A stretch of DNA of 64,000 nt from Crocinitomicaceae bacterium (GTDB taxonomy: Bacteria > Bacteroidota > Bacteroidia > Flavobacteriales_D > Crocinitomicaceae): assembly GCA_016708105.1 (NCBI GenBank), contig JADJGJ010000002.1, forward strand, positions 124,001 through 188,000, given 5' to 3'. Positions 25,574 to 34,800 of this stretch are shown piece after piece; the stretch's first letter is position 1; every line of letters starts with the position of its first letter. The translations under genes were made by a program, and so were the position numbers. Below the pieces are notes generated by a model. The model had not been told where the DNA came from. It was given only the letters and a program-made list of their open reading frames with translations, and ran no database searches.

Positions 25574-27070
25574 ATGAGCACCCTTAAAAAATTGGCAGGA
25601 CAAACAGCTGTTTATGGTCTTTCTACCATCTTTGGAAGACTGTTGAACTATGCGCTGGTTCCGTTGCATGTTTGGATATTTGCCCCGGCTGAATTTGGCG
25701 TAGTGGGTGAGTTTTATGCGTATGCTACTTTTTTGGCGGTGCTGCTAACGTTTGGTCTTGAAACTACCTATTTCAGGTTTGTCAGCAAATCAGGTAATGA
25801 GGAAAAAACCTACACTGAAATCTTTTCAATCATCCTCATTCTGAATGGAATTTTTTTAATTCTTGGTCTACTCTTTTCACAAGCTATTGCGAATGTATTA
25901 CTCTATCCGCAGTATCAATATATTGTGATGGTGTTTGTAGTTATTCTTGTAATTGATGCATGCACAGCGTTGCCTCTTGCCCGATTACGACAGCAGAATC
26001 AAGCCAGAAAATTTGCCTTGGTTAATCTGAGTTCAATTGGCGCAGTTATTCTATTCAATCTCATTTTTATTCTCTATGCAAAACGTCAGGTAGACGGGGG
26101 TGATGCAAGTTCGTTAGCAAGTGTGTTGTATTCGCCTGCCATAGGTATTGGATATGTTTTCATAGCAAATTTATTGGGCAGTTTGGTTAAACCGCTGATG
26201 TTATTAAACGACTTGAAAAAATTCAAATTCAGTTTTCCAAAAGCTGATTACAAAACTTATCTCATGTTTGCTGCACCCATTGCACTGGCTGGTTTAGCAG
26301 GTATGGTAAATGAAGCTATTGATCGGCCATTGCTAAAATATATTGTTTACGCACAGTCCAATGATCTTGAATTTGCGAGTGCACAGGTTGGTGTGTACTC
26401 TGCCAATTATAAATTATCTATCATCATAACCTTGGTGATACAAGCATTTAGATACGCGGCTGAACCGTTCTTTTTTGCCCAGGAGAAAAATGCTGACCGT
26501 GCAAAAATTTATTCAAGGGTAATGACCTGGTTTGTGATTGTGGTAGTTTTTATTTTTTTAAGCGTATCATTGTCTTTAGATATTTTTAAGTGGTTTTTGC
26601 CCAAACCTGCGTATTGGGAGGGTTTGCATGTTGTGCCTGTGCTGCTGTTAGCCAATGTGTTTTTAGGTATTTATTATAACCAGAGTATTTGGTATAAGCT
26701 GGCAGATAAACCTTTGTACGGAGCATGGATTGCTGTTGGTGGTGCTTTGATGACCCTGGTGTTGAATTTTATTTTCATTCCATTTTTTGGCTACACCGGC
26801 GCGGCATGGGCTACATTGTTTGTCTATGCGAGTATGACTGCCGGGTCGTGGTATTTTGGTCAAAAGCACTATCCTATCAAATACAATCTTAGAAAAATTG
26901 CGCTCTATCTGTCGGTCGCTATCATCTTGTGTTTACTGGGATTATGGTTGCAGGGTGATCAGGTGACACAGAATTTATTGATCGGGTTTATTTTCTCAGC
27001 ACTATTTATTGGTCTTGTCCTGTTCATAGAAAGACCTTTATCCTCACTCAGAAAGACATATTTTATCTAA
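25574..27070 (+). CDS. Wzx-type polysaccharide flippase (MOP superfamily)
   Basis: The 498-residue protein has 12-14 membrane segments. The N-terminus KLAGQTAVYGLSTIFGRLLNYALVPL is characteristic of lipopolysaccharide/O-unit flippases, and the second half is of the Polysacc_synt_C type. It probably moves an undecaprenyl-linked glycan across the inner membrane. It is not inside a glycosyltransferase cluster, but a sugar nucleotidyltransferase lies 600 bases downstream. A role in a surface glycan or lipid-II-like step is an inference; MurJ-type motifs are not evident. Confidence 0.85.
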   Translation: MSTLKKLAGQTAVYGLSTIFGRLLNYALVPLHVWIFAPAEFGVVGEFYAYATFLAVLLTFGLETTYFRFVSKSGNEEKTYTEIFSIILILNGIFLILGLLFSQAIANVLLYPQYQYIVMVFVVILVIDACTALPLARLRQQNQARKFALVNLSSIGAVILFNLIFILYAKRQVDGGDASSLASVLYSPAIGIGYVFIANLLGSLVKPLMLLNDLKKFKFSFPKADYKTYLMFAAPIALAGLAGMVNEAIDRPLLKYIVYAQSNDLEFASAQVGVYSANYKLSIIITLVIQAFRYAAEPFFFAQEKNADRAKIYSRVMTWFVIVVVFIFLSVSLSLDIFKWFLPKPAYWEGLHVVPVLLLANVFLGIYYNQSIWYKLADKPLYGAWIAVGGALMTLVLNFIFIPFFGYTGAAWATLFVYASMTAGSWYFGQKHYPIKYNLRKIALYLSVAIILCLLGLWLQGDQVTQNLLIGFIFSALFIGLVLFIERPLSSLRKTYFI

Positions 27071-27163
27071 TTTTGAACGGGCTGAGGTAGCTGTCGTTTT
27101 GAATCCATTATTCAGTGAATCAACTGACGACCACAAAATCATCTCAACATAAAATTATCATGC

Positions 27164-27598
27164 ATGCAAGTAGACATCATTAATAAATCAAAACATCCAC
27201 TGCCAAAGTATGAGACAAGTTCGTCAGCAGGTGTTGATTTGAGAGCAAATATTGAGGCACCCGTAGTGTTGAAACCACTTGAAAGGGCTTTAATAAAAAC
27301 CGGACTTTTCATTGCTTTACCTCACGGGTACGAAGCACAAGTGCGACCTCGCAGCGGTTTGGCTTATAAAAACGGCATAACGGTTTTAAATTCGCCGGGC
27401 ACTATTGATGCTGATTATCGTGGTGAAATTGGTGTGATTTTGGTGAATCTTTCAAATGAAAATTTTACCGTGCAAGATGGTGAACGTATTGCGCAGCTGA
27501 TTGTAGCTAAACATGAGCAAGCAGAATTTGTTGAAGTAAACGTGCTGAGTGAAACAACACGTGGAGCTGGTGGATTTGGAAGTACCGGGGTGAAATAA
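27164..27598 (+). CDS. dut: dUTP diphosphatase
   Basis: This 144-residue trimeric dUTPase hydrolyses dUTP to dUMP. All five motifs are present in order: SAGVDLRA (1), PRSGLA (2), NSPGTIDADYRGEIGVIL (3), GERIAQL (4) and RGAGGFGSTG (5). The start is the second of two nearby ATGs (27164; the one four bases upstream is out of frame). The normal length and the tight spacing to the next gene (67 bases) place it with the nucleotidyltransferase on one strand. Confidence 0.96.
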   Translation: MQVDIINKSKHPLPKYETSSSAGVDLRANIEAPVVLKPLERALIKTGLFIALPHGYEAQVRPRSGLAYKNGITVLNSPGTIDADYRGEIGVILVNLSNENFTVQDGERIAQLIVAKHEQAEFVEVNVLSETTRGAGGFGSTGVK

Positions 27599-27665
27599 TT
27601 TCCGTTAGAAATTATTCACCAAAAAACGAAAGTTGAATTGACAAGAAAAACATTTTACAAAACGC

Positions 27666-28670
27666 ATGAAAATAATTATTCCCATGGCTGGCAGAGGCAG
27701 TCGGTTACGTCCGCACACACTCACAATTCCCAAGCCGCTTGTGCCTGTTGGCGGTAAACCTATTGTGCACCGCTTGGTTGAAGATATCGCCCGCACACTT
27801 CCGCAAAAAATTGATGAAATTGCTTTTGTGGTAGGTGATTTTGGAAAAGAAACAGAAAATGAATTGATTGCAGTTGCTGAAAAATTGGGTGCAAAAGGCA
27901 GTATCTATTATCAACATCAGGCATTAGGTACGGCGCATGCGGTATTGTGTGCTGAGCCTTGTTTAACGGGCCCGGTTGTTATTGCTTTTGCTGATACCCT
28001 GTTCAGAGCTGATTTCACGTTTGATAATCAAACGGATGGTATTCTTTGGGTGAGTCAAATTGATGACCCATCTGCTTTTGGTGTTGTTAAACTTGATCCG
28101 GAGGGCTTCATTACAGATTTTGTTGAGAAACCTAAAACTTTTGTCTCTGATTTGGCCATGATTGGGATTTACTATTTTAAAAATGGAGATCAGTTGCGTG
28201 ATGAATTAAAATATTTGATTGATCATAACATTGTAAAAGGTGGCGAATATCAGTTGCCTGATGCGTTAAAAAATCTTACTCAAAAAGGCGTACGCTTTAA
28301 GCCGGGTAGGGTTGATGAATGGTTAGATTGTGGAAATAAGGAGGTAACTGTACACACAAATCAACGGGTATTGGAATTTGATAAAGACAAAAAACTAATT
28401 GCTGATTCAGCCACTCTTATCAACTCCACAATTATTCCGCCTTGCTTTATTGGTAATAATGTCACCATTGAAAATTCTGTTATTGGTCCGCATGTCTCAG
28501 TTGGAGAAAAATCTGTTGTACAAAATGCAGTCATCAGCAATTCAATTATTCAGTCTAACACTAGAATTAGCTGCACGGTTTTCAAAAACGCCATGATAGG
28601 CAATCATGCTCAAATCAAAGGAAAGATGTCAGATTTTAGTATTGGTGATTATACAACGATTGAATTTTAA
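27666..28670 (+). CDS. sugar-1-phosphate nucleotidyltransferase with left-handed beta-helix
   Basis: The 334-residue protein starts with the nucleotidyltransferase signature MAGRGSRLRPHTLTIPKPL (G-x-G-x-R and KPL), which binds the NTP. The second half of the catalytic domain contains FVEKPKTF and VDEWLDCGN. The last ~75 residues are hexapeptide-like repeats (VTIENSVIGPHVSVGEKSVV) that form a beta-helix, as in GlmU, RmlA-like and GDP-mannose enzymes. The exact sugar is uncertain; glucose-1-phosphate thymidylyl- or uridylyltransferase are the nearest guesses. Its stop overlaps the next start by one base (TAATG). Confidence 0.87.
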   Translation: MKIIIPMAGRGSRLRPHTLTIPKPLVPVGGKPIVHRLVEDIARTLPQKIDEIAFVVGDFGKETENELIAVAEKLGAKGSIYYQHQALGTAHAVLCAEPCLTGPVVIAFADTLFRADFTFDNQTDGILWVSQIDDPSAFGVVKLDPEGFITDFVEKPKTFVSDLAMIGIYYFKNGDQLRDELKYLIDHNIVKGGEYQLPDALKNLTQKGVRFKPGRVDEWLDCGNKEVTVHTNQRVLEFDKDKKLIADSATLINSTIIPPCFIGNNVTIENSVIGPHVSVGEKSVVQNAVISNSIIQSNTRISCTVFKNAMIGNHAQIKGKMSDFSIGDYTTIEF

Positions 28671-30448
28671 TGTTTCAAAAAGTAAATATCCATTCCGGTG
28701 TTACGTATGCAAATCGTAAAGTATTACGTTATGCATTTATTGCATGGTTGAGTGTATTTATTTTTAGTGCTTGCAAGACACAAGAAGAAAGCACACATTC
28801 AACTAAACCGGTAGATCCGAGAGAACAATTCAAAACATTGTTCCATGAAGCCATGAGTGAAAAAATGGTGGGGCATTATGATCGCGCGGTAACGCTTTTT
28901 GAGCAATGTCTTTCCATAGAACCCGAAAACGGAGCAGTGAATTTTGCTTTATCTGAGCTTTATATTCTCACCGGAAATGTTTCCAAGGCGTTAATAGCCG
29001 GACAGGCGGCGTACAAATCAGACAACACGAATAAGTGGTATGCGCTTAATCTTGCACAATTGTATTATCGCACGGGTGATTTTTTAAAGAGTGCAGAGTA
29101 TTATGAAATTGCCCTGCAAGATGATGAACCAAATATTGAATTAAAATATCAATATACTGATGTACTTATTCTGAGCCAGCAATATGAAAAGGCTATTGCT
29201 ATGCTGAATGAAATTGAAACTGAAATTGGCAGAATACCTGAGTTTGCGATTGCCAAGTATGAGATGTATATGATCATTGAACAACCCGAAAAAGCACAGC
29301 AGGAAATTAATTTATTGTTGAGTGAAAACCCAAAAGATACTGAGATGAGAAAAACCTTGGGGATTTATTATTTGGGACAAGATCAATTTGAAAAAGCGCG
29401 TTTGATGGGTGAAGAAATGATCGCCATTAATCCGGATGCGGGTGAGGGGTATTTTTTAACTGCAGATGCTGAAATCAGATTAAAAAATACACAACGAGGT
29501 TTTGATTTGTATAAACAGGGCTTTGCAAAGTCTGATATTTCGTTAGACAGAAAATTGGAATTGTTGTGGACACTAAGTGGTATGCCATTTGATTACACAA
29601 ATCCTGATGCAAAAATTGCTGAACAAGGTCTTGAAAGTTTGTACGTTTTGGTCTATGATGCTTCGCTGAAAAATCAGACATTGCACACGTATTATGGGAC
29701 ATTTTTACTCAATCAAGGAAAGAGTGAAAAGGCCTTGGAGCAATTCAAAATTGTGTGTGATTTGAATGCATCGGATTTTTCTTTCTGGAATCAGTTATTA
29801 TTTCTTGAGCAAGAACTGAGCGCATTTGAATTTTTGTATACGGATGCGCAAAAGGCCATTGAACTTTTTCCATCACAACCGGTTTTTTATTTACACACGG
29901 GTATTGGTGCTTATGAAACAAAAAGATATACTGAGGCAGAAGAATTTTTATTTCTTGGAAAAGATCTGGTAGTGAATAATCCTTCTTTGCTGGCTGATTT
30001 TTATATTCATCTTGGCATTATGGAATTCAGGCAAAATCATCAATCAGCGGCATACGCGTATTTTGATCAGGCTGACCAAAGTAATCCAACAGATGCAAAA
30101 GCTACAGGCATCAAGGCGTATTATCTTTATTTGGATGGAAAGTACGCTGAAGCAAATACGTCTGTTTCAAAAGGTCTTTTAATCAATCCGCTAAACGCTC
30201 AGGTTTTGCACGCACAGGGCGTGTTATTTCTTCAACAGAAAAATTTTACAAAGGCACTTGAATCTTTAGAAATGGCTGCAATACATGAACCACGCAACGG
30301 CTTAATATTGGAACATTATGGTGACGCCTTATTTTTAACCGGCGCACCTGATAAAGCTTTACAAATGTGGATTGAGGCATCAAGACACGGAAATAAATCA
30401 GCTTTGCTGAATAAAAAAATTGCGGACAAAAACTATTATGAAAATTAA
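28670..30448 (+). CDS. TPR-repeat lipoprotein
   Basis: The 592-residue protein has a late hydrophobic segment with lipobox FIFSAC (Cys about 35), so it is likely a lipoprotein. From about residue 50 to the end it is built of tetratricopeptide repeats (for example AVTLFEQCLSIEPENGAVNF and KALESLEMAAIHEPRNG), roughly a dozen units. Such proteins are periplasmic or outer-membrane scaffolds. It overlaps the nucleotidyltransferase by one base and the following DUF4292 gene by 11 bases. The four-gene run to the EnvC-like protein is therefore almost certainly one operon devoted to the envelope. Confidence 0.87.
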   Translation: MFQKVNIHSGVTYANRKVLRYAFIAWLSVFIFSACKTQEESTHSTKPVDPREQFKTLFHEAMSEKMVGHYDRAVTLFEQCLSIEPENGAVNFALSELYILTGNVSKALIAGQAAYKSDNTNKWYALNLAQLYYRTGDFLKSAEYYEIALQDDEPNIELKYQYTDVLILSQQYEKAIAMLNEIETEIGRIPEFAIAKYEMYMIIEQPEKAQQEINLLLSENPKDTEMRKTLGIYYLGQDQFEKARLMGEEMIAINPDAGEGYFLTADAEIRLKNTQRGFDLYKQGFAKSDISLDRKLELLWTLSGMPFDYTNPDAKIAEQGLESLYVLVYDASLKNQTLHTYYGTFLLNQGKSEKALEQFKIVCDLNASDFSFWNQLLFLEQELSAFEFLYTDAQKAIELFPSQPVFYLHTGIGAYETKRYTEAEEFLFLGKDLVVNNPSLLADFYIHLGIMEFRQNHQSAAYAYFDQADQSNPTDAKATGIKAYYLYLDGKYAEANTSVSKGLLINPLNAQVLHAQGVLFLQQKNFTKALESLEMAAIHEPRNGLILEHYGDALFLTGAPDKALQMWIEASRHGNKSALLNKKIADKNYYEN

Positions 30449-31253
30449 TTCAATTCACTATATATATACACTCACTGCGGCAGTTTCTTTCCTGTTGCTA
30501 TCATGTAAAACAAAAGCTGATAGTGGTAACGAGCCAATGAAACGACTCAATGATAAAGAATTGCTTGAGCATTTGGATTCAATCAATATAATCCCCTTTG
30601 AATTTTTCTATTCAAAAATTGGTATTGACTTTACCAGTTCTGTGCGCTCTAATTCTTTCAAGGCAACAGTGAAAATGAAAATAGATTCTGCTTTCTCAGG
30701 CACGCTTAGTGTGGGTCCGGTAATTGGCGCCACCTATCTGGTTGCAACTGATTCTATTTTCTTTACTGACAAAATGAAAAGCTGTTATTTCAAAGAAGAT
30801 TTCAAATATTTGTCAATGATTTTTGGAACTGAAATTGCCTATAACTTTTTTCAAGATTTGATACTGGGCTTGCCGGTTGGGTATGATGAAGATTTGAAAT
30901 ATAATATCAAACACACGCGTGACTTTTACATACTTTCAAGTTATAAGAAGAGGGAGTTGAAAAAACCGGATGATAAAGAAGAAGACAATATTTTTGTTCA
31001 GTACTACATCAATACAGCAACGCGTAACCTAGATAAAATATCAATTCAAGTGCCGTCTGATACGGTTGACATTGACATTGATTATATGAACAGAGTGAAT
31101 TACGATAATTTCATGTTGCCCGAATTGACAAAAATACGCTTGGTGCATCCGCGTGATTCTATTTTTGTGAATATGGATTACGGATCTGTTAAACTGAATG
31201 AGAGAAAAGAAATTGGCATCAATATTCCTGAATCGTATGTTAAATGTGACTAA
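30438..31253 (+). CDS. DUF4292 family lipoprotein
   Basis: From the ATG at 30438 (inside the end of the TPR gene) the product is 271 residues with a lipobox LLLSC, giving a lipidated Cys near residue 23. An upstream TTG at 30420 would only lengthen the leader. The mature region matches the DUF4292 family of Bacteroidota: alternating beta strands such as FKATVKMKIDSAFSGTLSV and a conserved PEL-like segment before the last strands. The fold resembles LolA/LppX-type lipid-binding half-barrels, so a role in lipoprotein or lipid handling is possible but unproven. Its end overlaps the EnvC-like start by 17 bases. Confidence 0.85.
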   Translation: MKINSIHYIYTLTAAVSFLLLSCKTKADSGNEPMKRLNDKELLEHLDSINIIPFEFFYSKIGIDFTSSVRSNSFKATVKMKIDSAFSGTLSVGPVIGATYLVATDSIFFTDKMKSCYFKEDFKYLSMIFGTEIAYNFFQDLILGLPVGYDEDLKYNIKHTRDFYILSSYKKRELKKPDDKEEDNIFVQYYINTATRNLDKISIQVPSDTVDIDIDYMNRVNYDNFMLPELTKIRLVHPRDSIFVNMDYGSVKLNERKEIGINIPESYVKCD

Positions 31254-32460
31254 ACTGATTTGGATACTTTGCTTTATGTGCTGTGCCATAGTTTATGGTC
31301 AGCAAAAGGAGAGTGATCGTCTTAAAAAAGAGCAGTCTGATTTGCAGAAGAAAATTTCTTTCACGCAGAATCTGCTTGAAACAACCAAAGAGAACAAAGA
31401 AAATCTCACAGAGAATATCAACCTGATTGATCGCAAAATTGACTACCGCAATGATTTGTTAAACAATTTGGACAAACAATTGAGTCAACTTGCGTTGGAT
31501 ATTGAAGACAGAAAAAGTGAAATTGAAAAATTGCATGTTGAAATTGAGCGCCAGAAAACCGCATATAAAGTGATGTTGGTGCATGCGTACAAAATGCGTA
31601 ATCAAAGTGCGTCACTTATTTTTATCTTATCGTCTGATTCATTTAATCAAGCTTCTCGCAGAATGGCTTATCTCAAACAACTTTCTAAATTCAGATCTGA
31701 TCAGATTTTCAAAATTCAAAACGGGAAGAAAAAACTTGATCAGGAATTGGCAGAACTTGAAACTAAAAAGAAAGAGAAAGATGATTTATTGAATAGTCAG
31801 AAAACTGAACAAGCTCAATATATTAACGACCGTGAATATCAGAAAAAACAAATTGAAAATCTAAAGGGAAAAGAAGCGCAACTACAAAAGGAATTAGAAG
31901 CACAGAAAAAGAAAGAAAAGGAATTAAAAAACGCACTCAACGCTGCTTTGAACAAAGAAATTTTAGACAAGAAGAAAAAGAATGATGACAAGCCAATGAC
32001 AGAAAAGGAAATAAAGGAATTGGAATTAAGCAATAAAGGTTTTGAAGCAGATAAGGGGAAATTGCCATGGCCTGTGAGCAAGGGAGAAATTACGCGTGGG
32101 TATGGAAAACAGGCGCACCCTGTACATATCAATGTGTACACGTATAATAATGGGGTGGATATTACTACGGTTAAAGGTTCAACCGTGCGTGCAGTGTATG
32201 ATGGTGAAGTGAGCAGTGTTATTGTAATTCCCGGCGCCGGAAAAGCAGTTATCATTGCGCATGGTGATTATAGAACCATTTATTCTAATTTATCAGAAAC
32301 ATACGTAAGCAAAGGAGATCAGGTAAAAACAAAAGATGAAATAGGTGTTTTACTTGTGAATGAATCCGGTACATCGGATGTGCATTTTGAAATTTGCAAA
32401 ATCACGGCAGAAGGTGATATCGTGCATGTGAATCCATCTTACTGGATTGTTCCAAATTAG
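31237..32460 (+). CDS. EnvC/NlpD-like murein hydrolase activator (M23 domain)
   Basis: The 407-residue product starts at the ATG at 31237, which places a proper signal peptide (MLNVTKLIWILCFMCCAIVYG) at its N-terminus. An ATG at 31198 would precede it with charged residues and is less likely. Residues of about 25-255 are a long, lysine/glutamate-rich coiled coil. The C-terminal ~120 residues are a peptidase M23 (LytM) domain: RGYGKQAHP, NNGVDITTVKGS, VIIAHGDYRTIYSNL, VHFEICK. The canonical first zinc ligand H in HxGxD is N in NNGVD, so the domain is probably catalytically dead and acts as an amidase activator, as EnvC does in cell separation. Confidence 0.88.
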   Translation: MLNVTKLIWILCFMCCAIVYGQQKESDRLKKEQSDLQKKISFTQNLLETTKENKENLTENINLIDRKIDYRNDLLNNLDKQLSQLALDIEDRKSEIEKLHVEIERQKTAYKVMLVHAYKMRNQSASLIFILSSDSFNQASRRMAYLKQLSKFRSDQIFKIQNGKKKLDQELAELETKKKEKDDLLNSQKTEQAQYINDREYQKKQIENLKGKEAQLQKELEAQKKKEKELKNALNAALNKEILDKKKKNDDKPMTEKEIKELELSNKGFEADKGKLPWPVSKGEITRGYGKQAHPVHINVYTYNNGVDITTVKGSTVRAVYDGEVSSVIVIPGAGKAVIIAHGDYRTIYSNLSETYVSKGDQVKTKDEIGVLLVNESGTSDVHFEICKITAEGDIVHVNPSYWIVPN

Positions 32461-32634
32461 TGCTGACTCTTACTTTTTATGCCATCGCATATTGGTGTGT
32501 AGTTGTTGCTCTCTACAAAAACATGAGTAACCCATAACGACCTTCTTAATCCACATGAGTGCGCTTATTTTTTATGCATTGCAGCTTTTCTCATCCTGCT
32601 CGTATTAAATGTCAGCATTGACTTTGTACCAAGA

Positions 32635-32669
32635 ATAGTAAAAAAAAATCCACCTCAATGGGTGGATTT
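32635..32669 (-). terminator. intrinsic terminator of the lipoprotein gene at 32692
   Basis: AAATCCACC (32646-32654) and GGTGGATTT (32661-32669) form a 9-bp stem. On the minus strand the stem is followed by a T-run (the A-run beginning at about 32639 on the plus strand). It may also stop the EnvC-like transcript from the other side, but with a poor T-tract. Otherwise the 32461-32691 gap is empty. Confidence 0.85.
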
Positions 32670-32691
32670 ATAAAGTAAATAGTACTGTCTA

Positions 32692-33078
32692 TTACGGTGT
32701 GATCACCACGGTTTCTTCTGAAGTTTTTTCGTCTTCAATTTTAATGATGCCTTCTCCATACAAGGTATCTCCGCTGCTCACTTCAATATCTAACACAGCA
32801 AACCCTGCTTGGCCTAAATTATAATTTTCGGTATAATCAAAAATGGCAACTCCTTCAGCGTTGGCATAGAGGGTATCATCAATAATGATTGCGCCATGTT
32901 CAATTACAGTAGGAGTTGGGTACAAGCGAACCATTGCTCCGGGAAAAGGATTTCCGGCAGTATCAACCACATAAATACGCGCAATGGTTGGACTTTCTTT
33001 ACGGCACGATAAAAGTGATACAGAAATCAGTCCTGCAAAGAAAACTGCAATTCCTGCTTTGGCAATTAGTTTATTCAT
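32692..33078 (-). CDS. small lipoprotein with Ig-like/CNA-B-like domain (paralogue 1)
   Basis: From the ATG at 33078 the product is 128 residues with lipobox SLLSC. The mature domain of about 100 residues is one beta-sandwich: PTIARIYVVDTAGNPFPGA, then HGAIIIDDTLYANAEG and NLGQAGFAVLDIEV, ending in GEGIIKIEDEK. The D-x-x-G-N-P-x-x-G-A turn resembles CNA-B or carboxypeptidase-regulatory folds. It is a paralogue of the product at 33220-33606 (same length, shared GQAGFAVL and GEG-IKIE motifs). Function unknown; outer-membrane or periplasmic anchoring is inferred from the lipobox. Confidence 0.78.
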   Translation of the reverse strand: MNKLIAKAGIAVFFAGLISVSLLSCRKESPTIARIYVVDTAGNPFPGAMVRLYPTPTVIEHGAIIIDDTLYANAEGVAIFDYTENYNLGQAGFAVLDIEVSSGDTLYGEGIIKIEDEKTSEETVVITP

Positions 33079-33219
33079 TTTTTCAGTTTTTGGCACATTT
33101 AACAATCTGCGTATTAGCAAAAATAGTTTTTTTTCTGCTTCAATGCATACTTTCGTTAGCTATAATACGGTAATTAAGTCCATTTGGTTGTTTAATCAGC
33201 CTTGTTTTTGAGCTGAGTT

Positions 33220-33606
33220 TTACATGGGTTCCATAATTACGGTGTGTTCATTCAATTTTTCTTCTTCAATTTTAATGAGGCCTTCTCCTTCCAATTCATC
33301 ACTTGCCGTTACTTCCAATGTGAGTACAGCAAATCCGGCTTGACCCACATTAAAATCTGGTGTAAAGTCAAAAATTACTTCTCCTTTATTATTTGTAATC
33401 AAGGTTTTATCAATGATCATGGCTCCGTGTGGATCAGTTGTGGTAGACTCACCATAGATGCGCACCTCGGCGTTTTCTAAACGGTTTCCATCCGTATCAA
33501 GTACGGTAATTTTGGCCAAAGTGGGTTCAGTTTTTTGACAAGCCGCGGTCAAAACAGAGATGAATGCAAAAGCGCATAGCCGACTCAATATTTTTTTTGT
33601 TCTCAT
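33220..33606 (-). CDS. small lipoprotein with Ig-like/CNA-B-like domain (paralogue 2)
   Basis: The 128-residue product has lipobox LTAAC and a single beta-sandwich domain. It is clearly related to the downstream neighbour: PTLAKITVLDTDGNRLENA, HGAMIIDKTLITNNKG, NVGQAGFAVLTLEV and GEGLIKIEEEK align without gaps to it. The two genes are in tandem, 141 bases apart, and most likely arose by duplication. No partner genes are near enough to suggest a function. The start ATG at 33606 puts the signal peptide in the normal place. Confidence 0.78.
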   Translation of the reverse strand: MRTKKILSRLCAFAFISVLTAACQKTEPTLAKITVLDTDGNRLENAEVRIYGESTTTDPHGAMIIDKTLITNNKGEVIFDFTPDFNVGQAGFAVLTLEVTASDELEGEGLIKIEEEKLNEHTVIMEPM

Positions 33607-33753
33607 ATACGATCTGTTAAAGTATGTTTCAATTATCCGTGGTCAGCGTTATCACTTTGAGTATCGGTTGCTTTTTTATGTAATTTAGCAACGCCTATAT
33701 TGGCGTCTCTATTGGTAAAACAACTGAGATCCCTTAAAAGTTACACTGCATCT

Positions 33754-34800
33754 ATGGAATTGAAAGAAAAAATTGCTGAAATCCGCGTAAGTATTGATAA
33801 ATCTGTGCTTTCATCAAAGGCTGAATTGGAAACCTTCAGGGTGCAATTTTTAGGCAGTAAAGGATTAGTTAAAGGTTTATATGAATTATTGAAAGAAGTT
33901 CCCAATGAGTCAAAAAAGGAATTTGGTCAACTGATCAATGATGTCAGAACCATGGCTGAATCTAAACTTGCTGAGGCTACTGAACAATTTTCAGCATCAG
34001 GTTCATATAAGGGCGGTGATTACGATTTGACCAGACCGGGAGAGGATTTGGAATTAGGCAGCAGACACCCGCTTGCTGTTGTGCGCAACGAAATTGTAGA
34101 AATTTTTAAACGCATCGGATATACCGTCTCTGAAGGACCGGAAATTGAAGACGACTGGCATAATTTTTCTGCATTGAATTTTCCACCTGATCATCCGGCA
34201 AGAGATATGCAGGACACTTTTTTTATTGCAAAAGGTGATGGTTCAGATCCAAAAAGTGAAATTGCATTGCGCACGCATACTTCTTCTGTTCAGGTGAGGG
34301 TGATGGAATCAAGCAAGCCACCAATACGCACTATTTCTCCTGGGCGTGTATATCGCAATGAAGCCATTTCAGCAAGAGCACATTGCTTTTTTCACCAGAT
34401 TGAAGGATTATATATTGATAAAGATGTTTCATTTGCTGACTTGAAGCAAACACTATTATATTTTGCACGTGAAATGTTTGGTGAGAAAACTCAAATACGT
34501 ATGCGCCCTTCGTATTTCCCTTTCACTGAGCCAAGTGCTGAGGTTGATGTTTCATGCACCTTATGTGCAGGTAAAGGATGTAATGTCTGTAAATATTCCG
34601 GCTGGCTTGAAATTATGGGTTGTGGCATGGTTGATCCTAATGTATTAGAGGCTTGTGGTATTGACAGTAATACCTACAGCGGATTTGCTTTTGGAATGGG
34701 CATTGAACGTATTGCTCAATTAAAATTCAGAGTGACTGACTTGAGAATGTACTCTGAAAATGACATCCGTTTTTTAAAGCAATTTAAAGCTGCTTTCTGA
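33754..34800 (+). CDS. pheS: phenylalanyl-tRNA synthetase alpha subunit
   Basis: From the ATG at 33754 (MELKEKIAEIRVS) the product is 348 residues. A TTG 54 bases upstream is a poorer start. It has the N-terminal coiled coil and the class II core: GRVYRNEAISARAHCFFHQIEG (motif 2 region, two parts), RPSYFPFTEPSAEV and motif 3 GFAFGMGIERIAQLK. A Cys-rich insert, CTLCAGKGCNVCKYSG, is usual in many bacterial PheS proteins. pheT is not adjacent. The stop TGA overlaps the ATG of ytxJ by one base. Confidence 0.96.
   Translation: MELKEKIAEIRVSIDKSVLSSKAELETFRVQFLGSKGLVKGLYELLKEVPNESKKEFGQLINDVRTMAESKLAEATEQFSASGSYKGGDYDLTRPGEDLELGSRHPLAVVRNEIVEIFKRIGYTVSEGPEIEDDWHNFSALNFPPDHPARDMQDTFFIAKGDGSDPKSEIALRTHTSSVQVRVMESSKPPIRTISPGRVYRNEAISARAHCFFHQIEGLYIDKDVSFADLKQTLLYFAREMFGEKTQIRMRPSYFPFTEPSAEVDVSCTLCAGKGCNVCKYSGWLEIMGCGMVDPNVLEACGIDSNTYSGFAFGMGIERIAQLKFRVTDLRMYSENDIRFLKQFKAAF

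Noticed and set aside
31839..32255. 138-codon ORF antisense to the EnvC-like gene
   Set aside because: The Phe/Ser-rich product is the antisense reading of Lys/Glu-rich coiled-coil codons.
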